64,000 nucleotides of DNA from positions 744,001 to 808,000 of the forward strand of contig NZ_WYEU01000002.1 of the NCBI RefSeq assembly GCF_015143595.1, read 5' to 3'. A program made the position numbers and the translations under genes. Position 1 is the first letter of the stretch, and each line of letters starts with the position of its first letter. The notes beneath the pieces are model-generated. The model made no database searches. It saw only the letters and a program-made list of their open reading frames with translations, and was not told the DNA's origin. Below, one piece after another: positions 9,374-18,487 of this stretch. Source of the DNA: Sneathiella sp. P13V-1 (GTDB lineage: Bacteria; Pseudomonadota; Alphaproteobacteria; Sneathiellales; Sneathiellaceae).

Positions 9374-9903
9374 TGTGGCATCGGTTTATAGAAAACACTG
9401 AGGGAAGCACGCTTGTCGAGGCCGCAATCACCATGCCTTTTGTGATTTTTCTGTTTCTCGGTGGCGTAGATCTTAATCGCGTCGTGGACATGGAAGAGAT
9501 CGTCTCAGACATCTCAAATTCTGGTTTGTTTTTAATCACAACCGAGGCGCTCACCCCCACGAAGATGTCGGATATATTGAAAAATACCTATGAAGATAAA
9601 CTTGCAGGGGGCGAGCTAGAAATTGCCTTTCAATTCCAATTGTTGGAGGTCAATAGAGACGGTCGCTCCGCTATCAAAAAGGAGTTCCTGACAGGTCAGG
9701 CCGGTTTTACCTGTTACATTGATGTAACTGATGCTGCGCTAAGCCCATCATTTGATGAGGGAGCGATTACACCAAATTCGAGCCACATCGTTGTTGGAAG
9801 AACCTGTGCGCGTGCAAAAGGGGGATTTTTCCTAAGCTCACTTCTGCCAGATTTTCTAGTAAATCATCAGGTTCTTCGACAGATTAAGGATCCTTTGTTT
9901 TGA
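9370..9903 (+). CDS. tadF: TadE/TadF-like pseudopilin
   Basis: Second TadE-family membrane protein, 177 residues. The N-terminus ENTEGSTLVEAAITMPFVIF is the TadE/F signature with a Glu and a transmembrane helix. Two cysteines in the C-terminal domain (CYID and RTCAR) could form a disulfide outside the cytoplasm. TadF is chosen over a second TadE because of its position between tadE and tadG. The ATG overlaps the previous stop codon. Confidence 0.78.
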   Translation: MMWHRFIENTEGSTLVEAAITMPFVIFLFLGGVDLNRVVDMEEIVSDISNSGLFLITTEALTPTKMSDILKNTYEDKLAGGELEIAFQFQLLEVNRDGRSAIKKEFLTGQAGFTCYIDVTDAALSPSFDEGAITPNSSHIVVGRTCARAKGGFFLSSLLPDFLVNHQVLRQIKDPLF

Positions 9904-11171
9904 GGGCCTTAGAACTGCGCACAGAATGGCGGGATGAACGCGGTTCTGTCGCGATATGGGGAGTGTTCGCGATCATGATCCTGATCGGTGTTTTTGCGTT
10001 CGCCATTGATGTGGGGCGCTATCTGGTTGCCAAAAACCAAGTGCAGACAGCGGCACAGAATGTTGCGCTTTCAGTCGCAGATCATTTGTATCTGTTACAG
10101 GACGAGGAACTTGTCTCCTACCTTGATCAGCAGATTTTCCTGCAAGCTTCTATGTTTAAATCTGGGTTTTTGTTTGGGCCAGGCAATGTACAGTTTTCAA
10201 AGAAAAACGGAGTAATACAGGTGGCGCAGGCTTCTGTTCAGGTCGAACTGCAAATCCGCCTTACACCGTTGTTTTTGCAGTATGTAAGCGATGCAAAGAT
10301 CATTGAAGTCTCGGCTGATGCAGAGGTTACCCATACCTTGGAGGCGGCGGAGATTGCCTTCGTTCTGGATGGATCTAATGGCGCCTCACTTCACACAGAG
10401 AATAAATTGCTGGGGTTTCTGGAGGCTTTGACCAATAAATATAACTCCAGTCAGCCCAAGATATCTGTAGGGCTTGTCCCGCACGCAACTGGATTGATGC
10501 GCGTGGGTTCCAGAAGAAACTGGGTGGTGCCCGGGATGTGGCCAGATGCAGTGCCACCTAATGTACCGGGCATTCCCTTGTGGGCGGGTGCGTTGGAAGA
10601 TCAAAGATGGTGTGTGGGACCAAGAGCTGATGATTATGATCTGAAAACGCCCGGCACAGCGCCATTCCCACTAGAGATGGAGATCACCGTCGAGACAGCA
10701 ATTGATGGAACAGATGAGTATTCAGTTACAACCACAGAGGATTGCCCAGAAACATCAGTTCAGCCAGTTGCAGCCTCCAATTCGTTGCTCTCGACAGCGT
10801 CGGCGAGGGTTCAGACGGGTGATTTTGATCCGGGGATGGGAATGATGTGGGGGCTCCGGGTATTAGATCAATCCTGGAGTTCTGCCTGGGGCCGAGTGGC
10901 CGAAAATGAGGCGCAAAAACTCGTCGTTTTTCTGGTGAGTTCTGCTTACGAAGAAAATGAAAGCCGATCTCAGAGATTAAATGCGGCCTGCCAAATTGCC
11001 GCGTCTAAGCAAGTAGAGGTCATCATCGTAGACGTTGCGCAGGAACCTTCAACTCTTTTGGATAAGTGTGAAAATGCCTTGGTGGTTTCAGCAATAAATG
11101 AAGAAGAACAGAAAAGTATGGCTTACAAAATCATTCAAAGCCTTAGCCGATCAACCCTTCAATTACCCTAA
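9900..11171 (+). CDS. tadG: TadG-like pilus protein with degenerate VWA domain
   Basis: Last gene of the pilus operon. 423 residues: an N-terminal Tad segment (DERGSVAIWGVFAIMILIGV) with one membrane helix, then a large outer domain resembling a von Willebrand A fold. The MIDAS position reads DGSNG from D157 instead of DxSxS, so metal binding may be lost. The start is a TTG at 9900 overlapping the previous TGA, with AAGGA about 8 nt upstream. The stop overlaps the convergent DUF1853 gene by 4 nt. Confidence 0.78.
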   Translation: MRALELRTEWRDERGSVAIWGVFAIMILIGVFAFAIDVGRYLVAKNQVQTAAQNVALSVADHLYLLQDEELVSYLDQQIFLQASMFKSGFLFGPGNVQFSKKNGVIQVAQASVQVELQIRLTPLFLQYVSDAKIIEVSADAEVTHTLEAAEIAFVLDGSNGASLHTENKLLGFLEALTNKYNSSQPKISVGLVPHATGLMRVGSRRNWVVPGMWPDAVPPNVPGIPLWAGALEDQRWCVGPRADDYDLKTPGTAPFPLEMEITVETAIDGTDEYSVTTTEDCPETSVQPVAASNSLLSTASARVQTGDFDPGMGMMWGLRVLDQSWSSAWGRVAENEAQKLVVFLVSSAYEENESRSQRLNAACQIAASKQVEVIIVDVAQEPSTLLDKCENALVVSAINEEEQKSMAYKIIQSLSRSTLQLP

Positions 11172-12082
11172 ACCCTGTTCTGTAAAGTCCATGTGTCCGG
11201 CATGATGAACAGAGTCTGTTGTATATGTTCCCCGTGTTTGTTGATAAGGAAAGCAACTTGTTTCGGTGTAGAGTTTTTATCGAAAATATCTGTCATAGTC
11301 TTCACGAATTGCTCAATTGAAAAGTCTTTCCATTCACCTTTCAATATAGGCGAAAGCCAATCTTTCTTTTCCAAGATACAATAGGAAGAAGGGTGATCAA
11401 GGCGTTGATTAATTATGGTGTTTTCGAAATCGCCAAGTGTTACCCATTGCCCCTTTAGACCCATATCCGACATTCGTTCTGGCCTGATCCCTGATTGTTT
11501 ATCTACAGGATCATAAAGACATCCTTTCACAAAAGGATAGGTATGAATTTGAACATTGGACAAGCCGAGATCATCCAAAGTGGGTTTGGCATAATCTTCC
11601 AAAGAGATTTGCATTTGATGATCGAACAACCGATCGAGTTTACGTTTCAGGTTGTCCCGGCGGAGGGGACCCAGCCAGTCTGCTTCGTCTTCTGGATCGC
11701 CATCACAGGCATAGAATTTTATGGCGAGTTCCCACTGATAGAGGGTGCCTTCATATTCAAACAATAGATCAAGTTCACCATAAGTGGTTTTCTCGTCCCT
11801 AATTTGAATGTTGGTGCCAATTACACGGACCTCGGGCAGATTTTCTAACCAAAAGAAAACCAGTTTTTCGAACAGAGTGCCCAGATTTTTGCGTTTTGCA
11901 GTTGTCAGATACTGTAGCAGTTTGGAAGGGTCATTCTTTGTCTCTGCTATCAGCGTTTGACTTGCCTCCAGCTCCCATAATTTGGGCTCCACTGGTGCTG
12001 ATAGCAAAAGGGGAGAATTAATCACCCAGTCGAGCGCATCACCAGCTTTTTCCGGGTCCAGCATCAATCTTCCGTTACCCAA
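11168..12082 (-). CDS. DUF1853 family protein
   Basis: No established function. 304 residues, cytoplasmic by sequence. The conserved core YGELDLLFEYEGTLYQWELA followed by IKFY (E103, D105, E118, K122) resembles the beta-hairpin of PD-(D/E)XK nuclease folds, though the E-to-K spacing is longer than the classic ExK. It is the last gene of a four-gene minus-strand group and overlaps the TauE gene by 8 nt. Family membership is recognised from the EYEGTLYQWELAIKFY region; nuclease activity is only an inference. Confidence 0.72.
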   Translation of the reverse strand: MGNGRLMLDPEKAGDALDWVINSPLLLSAPVEPKLWELEASQTLIAETKNDPSKLLQYLTTAKRKNLGTLFEKLVFFWLENLPEVRVIGTNIQIRDEKTTYGELDLLFEYEGTLYQWELAIKFYACDGDPEDEADWLGPLRRDNLKRKLDRLFDHQMQISLEDYAKPTLDDLGLSNVQIHTYPFVKGCLYDPVDKQSGIRPERMSDMGLKGQWVTLGDFENTIINQRLDHPSSYCILEKKDWLSPILKGEWKDFSIEQFVKTMTDIFDKNSTPKQVAFLINKHGEHIQQTLFIMPDTWTLQNRV

Positions 12083-12911
12083 AAATGCCGTAGAACATTC
12101 TAAGCGACGTTAAAAACAGGAAGAAGGCAAATGCCTTTTTAAGCATTCCAGTATTGATCGTATGGGCGATATGGGCGCCTACCGGTGCAAACAGCATGGT
12201 CATCGGCACAATGATCAAAAAGCCCAGAATGTTGACATAACCAAGATTGCCGGGTGGCAAATCAGTGACATTCATGCCGGCCGCCAGAAAACCAATGGTT
12301 CCCGGAATGGCAATGATCAATCCAATTGCAGCTGCCGTTCCAACGGCCTGTCGAATGGGATAATTGAACAAGGTCAGAATAGGGACGGAGAAGGTGCCGC
12401 CACCAATGCCCATCATGGCGGAGAACCAGCCAATAAAGAGGGCCAGAACTTCTTTGAGCGGAGAAGAGGGGAGCTTATCAGCCAGATGAGCCCCATCCGG
12501 ACGGAAGGCCATATTGGCGGCAACAAGAAGGGCCAGTACTGCGAAAACACCGGTCAGTATCTTAGCGTTGACGATGCTTGCCATCCAGGTGCCGCCTAGG
12601 ACGCCCAGAAAGATGATAATCCCCCAACTTTTAAGGAGTTTTACATCAATTGCCCCTTTTTTATGGTGGGCCCGTGCCGATGAAATTGAGGTCAAGATGA
12701 TGGTTGCGAGTGATGTGCCAACGGCTACATGCATCCGCACCTCTTCCGCAACGCCCACATAGGACAAAAGATGATAAAGCACAGGGACAATCACAATGCC
12801 GCCACCTACACCGAGGAGACCCGCGAGAATACCGGCGACGATACCTGTACCAATGAGGGCTGCCCCCAAGACGAGAAGAAGTTCTATATCTTGTCCTGCA
12901 AAATCAAACAT
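12075..12911 (-). CDS. Sulfite exporter TauE/SafE family permease
   Basis: Inner-membrane permease of the TauE/SafE (DUF81) family, members of which export sulfite, sulfoacetate or other small anions. 278 residues with about eight hydrophobic segments. The duplicated family motif is visible: GLLGVGGGIVIVPVL near residue 32 and MMGIGGGTFSVPILT near residue 165. The substrate cannot be read from sequence. It lies 17 nt downstream of the CoxE-like gene and overlaps the DUF1853 gene, so co-transcription is likely. Confidence 0.85.
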   Translation of the reverse strand: MFDFAGQDIELLLVLGAALIGTGIVAGILAGLLGVGGGIVIVPVLYHLLSYVGVAEEVRMHVAVGTSLATIILTSISSARAHHKKGAIDVKLLKSWGIIIFLGVLGGTWMASIVNAKILTGVFAVLALLVAANMAFRPDGAHLADKLPSSPLKEVLALFIGWFSAMMGIGGGTFSVPILTLFNYPIRQAVGTAAAIGLIIAIPGTIGFLAAGMNVTDLPPGNLGYVNILGFLIIVPMTMLFAPVGAHIAHTINTGMLKKAFAFFLFLTSLRMFYGIFG

Positions 12912-12928
12912 TTACCACTTTACTTTCA

Positions 12929-14392
12929 CTAATTTGATTTAAGAAGATCGCGGATGACGAGCTCCAGTTTATTGAGGGAATTACAAGTATCTGCAACTGT
13001 GCAATAAGGCGCAATTCTATCCATCTCGGAATCTCCGGAGCCCCACAAAGATTTCCGTTCAGGATTAAGCCAGATAACACGTTTCGCCCGCTTTTTGATG
13101 TCTTTTAGAATATCTGTTCCGGGGTCGGATCCGTTAGAGCGTCCATCCCCCAGAATGATGACCGTAGTGCGATTATCGATTTCATCAAAAACGAGATCCT
13201 TGAAATCCTGCATGGCCCGGCCGTAATCCGTCGACCGTCCACCATATTTATCAATGGCGGCAGGAACAGCCTCTTCTGGACCGTTATCTTTTAATAGATC
13301 CGTGATTTCACCAAGATCACCTGAAAAGGCAAATGACCTCACATTGGGAAGCACTTCATTCATGCTGTAAAGAAACAGAAGTAGAAAACGCGCAACAGAG
13401 GCAACCGAGCCACTTACGTCACAGACCGCCATGACTTTAGGGCGATCTTTTTCCTTTTGTTTCCAATGGGTTTCAAACAGAATGCCGTCATAGGCCACAT
13501 TGCGGCGCATGGTTTTGCGAATATCCAGATGCCCGCGATTTTTGACCTTCTTAACCCGCGAATTCATATCCGTCAGGCGCTTGGCCATTTTCCGAACCAG
13601 ATCGCGCATGATCTTAAAATCACGGGTTTCGATATTGGAGAGCCGGACTTTCTTAAGAACGTCCTGCCTAAACTCAAGGCTTTTCCCTTCAGCGGTCAGG
13701 GCAAGTTGGCGGTCCACCATATCGCGGGTGGCTTCAAACAGGATATTAAGGCGGCGATCTAGCTCGTCTGCGCTTTCATCTTCCCCCTGATTGCGACGAT
13801 CGCGGACCTCTTGGGTCACATCATTTAGACCCATGGCCTCCATAATCCGGCGGGTAAATAATCCACGCTGCGTAGAAAGCACAATATTACCAAGTCCGAC
13901 TTCATCGGCAGCTTCGTTCATTGCCATAGTCAGGGCGGTACGATCCCCACTTTCCAGCATATCAATAAGCGAAGGTGTCCCTTGACCTTCAGCAGATGGT
14001 TGGTCCTCACATTGGCCGCTTCCGCCGCCACTGCCCCCACCTTCGCCATTTTGTGGCCCCATATCATTCTGAAGATCGTCCAGTGCGTCTTGTGGGGCTG
14101 ATCCTTCTGGCCCGTCCCCATTATCAGACCCTTCATCCCCCAATTGTTCTTGCAGGTTCCCGCCTAAATCGAGGTTTGTTTCAATTTTGAAGAAATCATC
14201 GAAACACTGGTCAAAACTGGCCATTTCATCTTCGGTTTTGGCCATTACCTGACTTAAGGCGCCCTTGAGGAGCGACCGATCTTCATAGCCGAGCAGTTCA
14301 ATGGTGCGCGCGGCATCAATGGCCTCTCCGATAGAGACGGGCACATCAGCGTGGCGCAACATATCCACAAATTCGGCTAAGGGGCGGCTCAT
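12929..14392 (-). CDS. CoxE-like VWA domain protein
   Basis: VWA-domain partner of a MoxR ATPase; such pairs act as chaperones that insert metal or mature enzyme complexes, as CoxD/CoxE do for CO dehydrogenase. 487 residues: N-terminal helical region, an acidic Gly/Ser-rich linker (about 85-140), and a C-terminal VWA domain with an intact MIDAS, D325VSGS. It overlaps the moxR gene by 4 nt (ATGA). No CO dehydrogenase gene is nearby, so the client is unknown; the molybdenum hydroxylase near 32-34 kb is a possible but distant one. Confidence 0.85.
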   Translation of the reverse strand: MSRPLAEFVDMLRHADVPVSIGEAIDAARTIELLGYEDRSLLKGALSQVMAKTEDEMASFDQCFDDFFKIETNLDLGGNLQEQLGDEGSDNGDGPEGSAPQDALDDLQNDMGPQNGEGGGSGGGSGQCEDQPSAEGQGTPSLIDMLESGDRTALTMAMNEAADEVGLGNIVLSTQRGLFTRRIMEAMGLNDVTQEVRDRRNQGEDESADELDRRLNILFEATRDMVDRQLALTAEGKSLEFRQDVLKKVRLSNIETRDFKIMRDLVRKMAKRLTDMNSRVKKVKNRGHLDIRKTMRRNVAYDGILFETHWKQKEKDRPKVMAVCDVSGSVASVARFLLLFLYSMNEVLPNVRSFAFSGDLGEITDLLKDNGPEEAVPAAIDKYGGRSTDYGRAMQDFKDLVFDEIDNRTTVIILGDGRSNGSDPGTDILKDIKKRAKRVIWLNPERKSLWGSGDSEMDRIAPYCTVADTCNSLNKLELVIRDLLKSN

Positions 14393-15339
14393 CGGCGGGC
14401 GTCCTTTAACGCGGCGGTCACCATTTTTGGTACTTCACTATCCATATTGTCGATATCGTCTTCGAATTTCAGCAGCATGTTAAGTGTATTTCGCACCATT
14501 TCCGTGTCCAGATTATCTGCATGCAGTAACATCAAGGTACGGGCCCAATCAATGGTTTCACTAACGGCAGGCAGTTTTTTCAGATCCTGTGTGCGAAGTT
14601 GCTGTACAAAAGAGACAAGCTGATTGCGAAGTTTCTCATCAATTTCTGGAACACGGGCCTTGATAATTTCACGTTCGCGATCGGCGTCGGGGAACGGGAT
14701 GTAAAGATGCAAACAACGGCGTTTGAGGGCATCGCCCATCTCACGGCTGTTGTTACTGGTCAGGAACACAACAGGTTTGTGTTTGGCTTTGATGGTTCCA
14801 ATTTCAGGAACTGTGATCTGGTAATCTGACAGAATTTCCAACAGATAAGCTTCAAATTCATGATCTGATTTGTCAATTTCGTCAATCAACAGAACTGTCT
14901 GATTTTCGGCTGTTAACGCCTGAAGAAGAGGGCGGGCCTCCAAAAAGTCATGGGAAAAGAACTGGTCACTAAAACCGTGCAATTTTTCCATAGACGCGTC
15001 TATGCCTTGTGCATCTTCAAGGAGATCACCAAGTTTCTCTTTCAAAATTTGGGTGTAAAGAAGCTGCTTGCCATATTTCCATTCATAAAGCGCTTTGCTT
15101 TCATCCAGACCTTCGTAACATTGTAGGCGCACAAGATCCGCGTCCATAAGCTCAGCTGTTGCTTTGGCAAGCTCTGTCTTACCGACACCCGGCGGGCCTT
15201 CAACAAGGATCGGTTTATCCAGTTTTTGAGAGAGATAGATAGATGTCGCGATATGTCGGTCGCAAATATATCCAGCTTTTTCAAAGCGTTGCTGGATTTC
15301 ATTAATTGCCTGTGCCGGATCTTTATCAACAATACTCAC
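14389..15339 (-). CDS. MoxR family AAA+ ATPase (CoxD-like)
   Basis: AAA+ ATPase of 316 residues that presumably works with the overlapping VWA protein. Walker A is GPPGVGKTE (48-56), Walker B is LLIDEID (150-156) and sensor 1 is in VFLTSNNSRE. The start is a GTG at 15339. It is first in a minus-strand group of four genes, diverging from alaS. CoxD is the closest named relative, but the absence of cox structural genes makes a generic MoxR label safer. Confidence 0.9.
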   Translation of the reverse strand: MSIVDKDPAQAINEIQQRFEKAGYICDRHIATSIYLSQKLDKPILVEGPPGVGKTELAKATAELMDADLVRLQCYEGLDESKALYEWKYGKQLLYTQILKEKLGDLLEDAQGIDASMEKLHGFSDQFFSHDFLEARPLLQALTAENQTVLLIDEIDKSDHEFEAYLLEILSDYQITVPEIGTIKAKHKPVVFLTSNNSREMGDALKRRCLHLYIPFPDADREREIIKARVPEIDEKLRNQLVSFVQQLRTQDLKKLPAVSETIDWARTLMLLHADNLDTEMVRNTLNMLLKFEDDIDNMDSEVPKMVTAALKDARR

Positions 15340-15443
15340 AAGAAAATTCCATTTTTGGGGCCAAACCTAGTGAAGTTTAGGAGGGGCAGATTTCTTATTA
15401 TTTTCATTTTTTCTCCCCTTTGCTTATCAGGAAGTTTAGAAGA

Positions 15444-15472
15444 TTTCCAGCTTTTGCAGACTAATGCATAAT
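15444..15472 (+). promoter_or_regulatory. Candidate sigma-70 promoter of alaS
   Basis: TTTCCA (15444-15449) and CATAAT (15467-15472) with 17 nt between them match four and five of six consensus positions. Transcription would begin near 15479, just before the inverted repeats at 15483-15544. The rest of the 15340-15580 gap shows a T-rich stretch but no gene. Confidence 0.4.
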
Positions 15473-15482
15473 GATCCTCACT

Positions 15483-15544
15483 GGACAGTCTACTTTTCAC
15501 GGGTTAAAAGGCGTGAAAAGGCAATAATTTAATGCAAACTGTCC
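15483..15544 (+). promoter_or_regulatory. Two-tier inverted repeat in the alaS leader
   Basis: Outer arms GGACAGT (15483-15489) and ACTGTCC (15538-15544) enclose a perfect 9-bp inverted repeat CTTTTCACG (15493-15501) / CGTGAAAAG (15512-15520). It lies directly after the predicted transcription start and 36 nt before the alaS codon. It could be an RNA structure or a DNA operator. E. coli AlaRS is known to bind a palindrome at its own promoter, so an autoregulatory site is a reasonable inference. Confidence 0.5.
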
Positions 15545-15580
15545 CCGTCATTCTGCAGGATGGCGAACAGGAGTTAGAAT

Positions 15581-18235
15581 ATGACGACCGCTAAGGAAAT
15601 ACGCTCTTCATTTTTGGACTTTTACGCCAAAAATGGTCACGAAATTGTGGATAGCTCGCCGCTGGTACCACGTAACGATCCAACCTTGCTGTTTACAAAC
15701 GCGGGTATGGTGCAGTTTAAGAACGTATTCACAGGACAGGAAAAACGCCCTTACAGCCGCGCGGTAACTACGCAGAAATGTGTGCGCGCAGGCGGAAAGC
15801 ATAATGACCTTGAAAATGTGGGTTATACTGCGCGTCACCACACATTCTTTGAAATGCTGGGTAACTTCTCCTTTGGGGATTACTTTAAGGATTTGGCAAT
15901 TGAACTTGCCTGGAACCTGTTGACCAAGGAATTTGGTCTGTCAAAAGATAAACTGCTGGTCACAGTTTATCACGACGATGACGAAGCCGTTGACCTTTGG
16001 AAGAAAATTGCTGGCATTGGTGACGACAAAATTATCCGTATCGCCACATCAGATAACTTCTGGTCCATGGGCGATACCGGTCCATGTGGTCCGTGCTCCG
16101 AGATTTTCTTCGACCATGGTGAAGGCATCCCTGGTGGTCCTCCAGGCTCTCCTGATGAAGATGGAGATCGTTTTATTGAAATCTGGAACCTGGTGTTCAT
16201 GCAGTTTGAACAACAGGCTGGCGGAGATCGTGTAAACCTGCCACGCCCATCCATTGATACAGGTATGGGACTTGAGCGTATTGCCGCTGTTCTGCAAGGT
16301 AAACACGACAACTACGACATCGACCTGATGCGGAAAATCATCGAAGCCTCCGCCGATGCATCAAATGTTTCTGCGGACGGTGACCTTGCTGTGTCCCACC
16401 GCGTGATTGCCGACCACCTGCGTTCTTCTTCTTTCCTGATTGCGGATGGTGTTCTGCCATCAAATGAAGGCCGTGGTTATGTGCTTCGCCGTATCATGCG
16501 CCGTGCCATGCGTCATGCGCATCTTCTGGGCGCGAAGGAGCCGATGGTTTACAAGCTGGTGCAGACACTTGTGGATGAAATGGGATCTGCCTTCCCTGAA
16601 TTGGAACGGGCGCAGGCACTGATCACAGAAACACTGAAACTGGAAGAAACGCGCTTCAAGGAAACGCTTGGCCGTGGATTGAAACTTCTTTCAGATGAAA
16701 CTGATGGTCTTGGGGATAATCAGGCATTGTCCGGTGATGTAGCGTTTAAACTGTATGACACATTCGGCTTCCCGCTTGATCTGACTAAAGATATTCTGCG
16801 CGGGCAAGGACGTGATCTGGATGAAGCCGGTTTCGATGCCGCCATGCAGAAGCAGAAAGAAGCGGCGCGTGCCGCGTGGTCCGGCTCCGGTGAAGCTGCA
16901 ACCGATCAAGTCTGGTTTGATCTGTATGATCAACATGGCGCAACTGAATTCCTTGGCTATCAGACCGAAGTTTCTGAAGGTCAGGTTCAAGCTGTTCTCG
17001 TTGGCGGTGAAGTCGCAGAAAAAGCCTCCGCTGGTGATGAAGTGATGTTGGTCCTGAACCAGACGTCTTTTTATGGCGAGTCCGGTGGCCAGGAAGGTGA
17101 CAAAGGTCAGCTTGTTTCTGAAAATGGTCTGGAAATCCAGATTACCGATACCCAGAAACGCGAAAACCTGCATGTTCATATTGGTAAGATTATCAAAGGC
17201 GAAGTTGCCGCGGGTGCCATTGTGGAAACGCAGGTTGATGGTGGACGCCGTGCACGCCTTCGTGCGCACCATTCCGCCACACACCTTTTGCACGAAGCCT
17301 TACGTCAACGCCTTGGGGATCATGTCACACAGAAAGGATCTTTGGTTGCCGAAGACCGTCTGCGTTTTGACATTTCCCATCCAAAACCGATCAGCGCGGA
17401 AGAACTTCGCCAAATTGAAAAAGATGTGAACGATCGCATTCGAATGAATGCAGAAGTTTCTGTCATTCTGACCACACCAGATGAAGCCATTAAAGCAGGT
17501 GCTATGGCACTCTTTGGTGAAAAATATGGGGATGAAGTTCGTGTCGTCTCCATGGGCGGTGAAGATATTGGCAAAGGTGCCGGTAAAAACTACTCAACAG
17601 AGCTATGCGGTGGTACGCACGTGTCCCGCATGGGTGACATCGGTATGCTGAAAATTATCGGTGAGGGTGGCTTGGCTGCGGGTGTTCGCCGTATCGAAGC
17701 CGTCGTTGGTGAAGCGGCGCTTGACTATATGAACGGTCAGGAAAGCCTGCTTTCCAATGCAGCGGGAGCCTTGAAAGTCGCGCCAGCTGAGCTTGAAAAA
17801 CGTATCAATGGCCTTTTGGAGGAACGTAAGAAGCTGGAGCGGGAATTGAAAGAGACCCGTAAGAAACTGGCAACTGGCGGTGCTTCCGGTGGTAATGATC
17901 AGGAAGAAATTGGCGGTGTGAATGTCGTTGCTAAAGTTCTGGAAGACGTGCCACCAAAAGACCTTAAACCAATGGCCGATGACATTAAGGCACAAGTTAA
18001 ATCCGGCGTTGCGGTCTTGATCGCCGTGAACGAAGGTAAAGCCTCCATCGTGGTAGGTGTTACCTCAGACGTAGCTGAAAAACTGAGCGCAGTTGATCTT
18101 GTCCGTGTTGGTTCAGCGGCCCTTGGTGGTAAAGGCGGCGGTGGCCGTCCTGATATGGCGCAAGCCGGTGGTCCGGATGGGTCTAAAGCAGAAGACGCCA
18201 TTAAGGCAATCAAAGAGACAATCGCAAACGGTTAA
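15581..18235 (+). CDS. alaS: Alanyl-tRNA synthetase
   Basis: Charges tRNA-Ala with alanine and edits mischarged Ser/Gly. 884 residues, normal length. N-terminal class II catalytic domain (start [20 protein letters not shown]; [16 protein letters not shown] type motif 2), the tRNA-recognition region, the editing domain with zinc/active-site motif H564xxxH568 and C676GGTH680, then a C-terminal coiled coil and DHHA1 domain rich in glycine at the end. AGGAG lies about 8 nt before the ATG. A perfect terminator follows. Confidence 0.98.
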   Translation: MTTAKEIRSSFLDFYAKNGHEIVDSSPLVPRNDPTLLFTNAGMVQFKNVFTGQEKRPYSRAVTTQKCVRAGGKHNDLENVGYTARHHTFFEMLGNFSFGDYFKDLAIELAWNLLTKEFGLSKDKLLVTVYHDDDEAVDLWKKIAGIGDDKIIRIATSDNFWSMGDTGPCGPCSEIFFDHGEGIPGGPPGSPDEDGDRFIEIWNLVFMQFEQQAGGDRVNLPRPSIDTGMGLERIAAVLQGKHDNYDIDLMRKIIEASADASNVSADGDLAVSHRVIADHLRSSSFLIADGVLPSNEGRGYVLRRIMRRAMRHAHLLGAKEPMVYKLVQTLVDEMGSAFPELERAQALITETLKLEETRFKETLGRGLKLLSDETDGLGDNQALSGDVAFKLYDTFGFPLDLTKDILRGQGRDLDEAGFDAAMQKQKEAARAAWSGSGEAATDQVWFDLYDQHGATEFLGYQTEVSEGQVQAVLVGGEVAEKASAGDEVMLVLNQTSFYGESGGQEGDKGQLVSENGLEIQITDTQKRENLHVHIGKIIKGEVAAGAIVETQVDGGRRARLRAHHSATHLLHEALRQRLGDHVTQKGSLVAEDRLRFDISHPKPISAEELRQIEKDVNDRIRMNAEVSVILTTPDEAIKAGAMALFGEKYGDEVRVVSMGGEDIGKGAGKNYSTELCGGTHVSRMGDIGMLKIIGEGGLAAGVRRIEAVVGEAALDYMNGQESLLSNAAGALKVAPAELEKRINGLLEERKKLERELKETRKKLATGGASGGNDQEEIGGVNVVAKVLEDVPPKDLKPMADDIKAQVKSGVAVLIAVNEGKASIVVGVTSDVAEKLSAVDLVRVGSAALGGKGGGGRPDMAQAGGPDGSKAEDAIKAIKETIANG

Positions 18236-18243
18236 GATTATGA

Positions 18244-18272
18244 AAAACGGCAGGATCTGATCCTGCCGTTTT
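18244..18272 (+). terminator. Rho-independent terminator of alaS
   Basis: A perfect 13-bp stem (18244-18256 with 18260-18272) and a 3-nt CTG loop, the right arm ending in TTTT. It begins 8 nt after the alaS stop codon. The A-run on the left makes it potentially bidirectional. Confidence 0.85.
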
Positions 18273-18274
18273 CC

Positions 18275-18356
18275 TCTGTGTATGCGGGAACACAGAACGC
18301 CTCCGAGTGACTCTCGGACTCCCTTTACCTATATATTTCAGTGTTTTGGAAAGGGA
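18275..18356. other. Series of short hairpins between alaS and htpX
   Basis: Three more inverted repeats follow the alaS terminator without a gene between: TCTGTGT (18275-18281)/ACACAGA (18290-18296), TCCGAG (18302-18307)/CTCGGA (18313-18318), and TCCCTTT (18320-18326)/AAAGGGA (18350-18356). They could belong to a small structured RNA or be remnants of a repeat. No tRNA fold was found here. Confidence 0.3.
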
Positions 18357-18431
18357 AGTTACACTTTGCAAATAGTTCCTGTCAGCAATAAGGCTCAACT
18401 AAGGAACTTTTGTGACAGGATTTTTTCCAGA

Positions 18432-18460
18432 ATTGAATTTCACCTAGGTAGTTTCCATAT
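18432..18460 (+). promoter_or_regulatory. Candidate heat-shock (RpoH) promoter of htpX
   Basis: ATTGAA (18432-18437), 15 nt, then TTCCATAT (18453-18460) resembles the CTTGAA / CCCCATnT pattern of RpoH promoters. It ends 27 nt before the htpX start. htpX is a heat-shock gene in many bacteria, which supports the reading; the match is partial. Confidence 0.35.
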
Positions 18461-18487
18461 ATGCAGGGTAGGAAATAGGGCGAGATC

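Noticed and set aside
16691-17293. A 200-codon antisense frame within alaS
   Set aside because: Shadow of the highly biased alaS sequence, no start signal.
18300-18320. Possible tRNA fragment (variable-arm-like hairpin)
   Set aside because: No acceptor stem, anticodon arm or TTC loop could be found around it.
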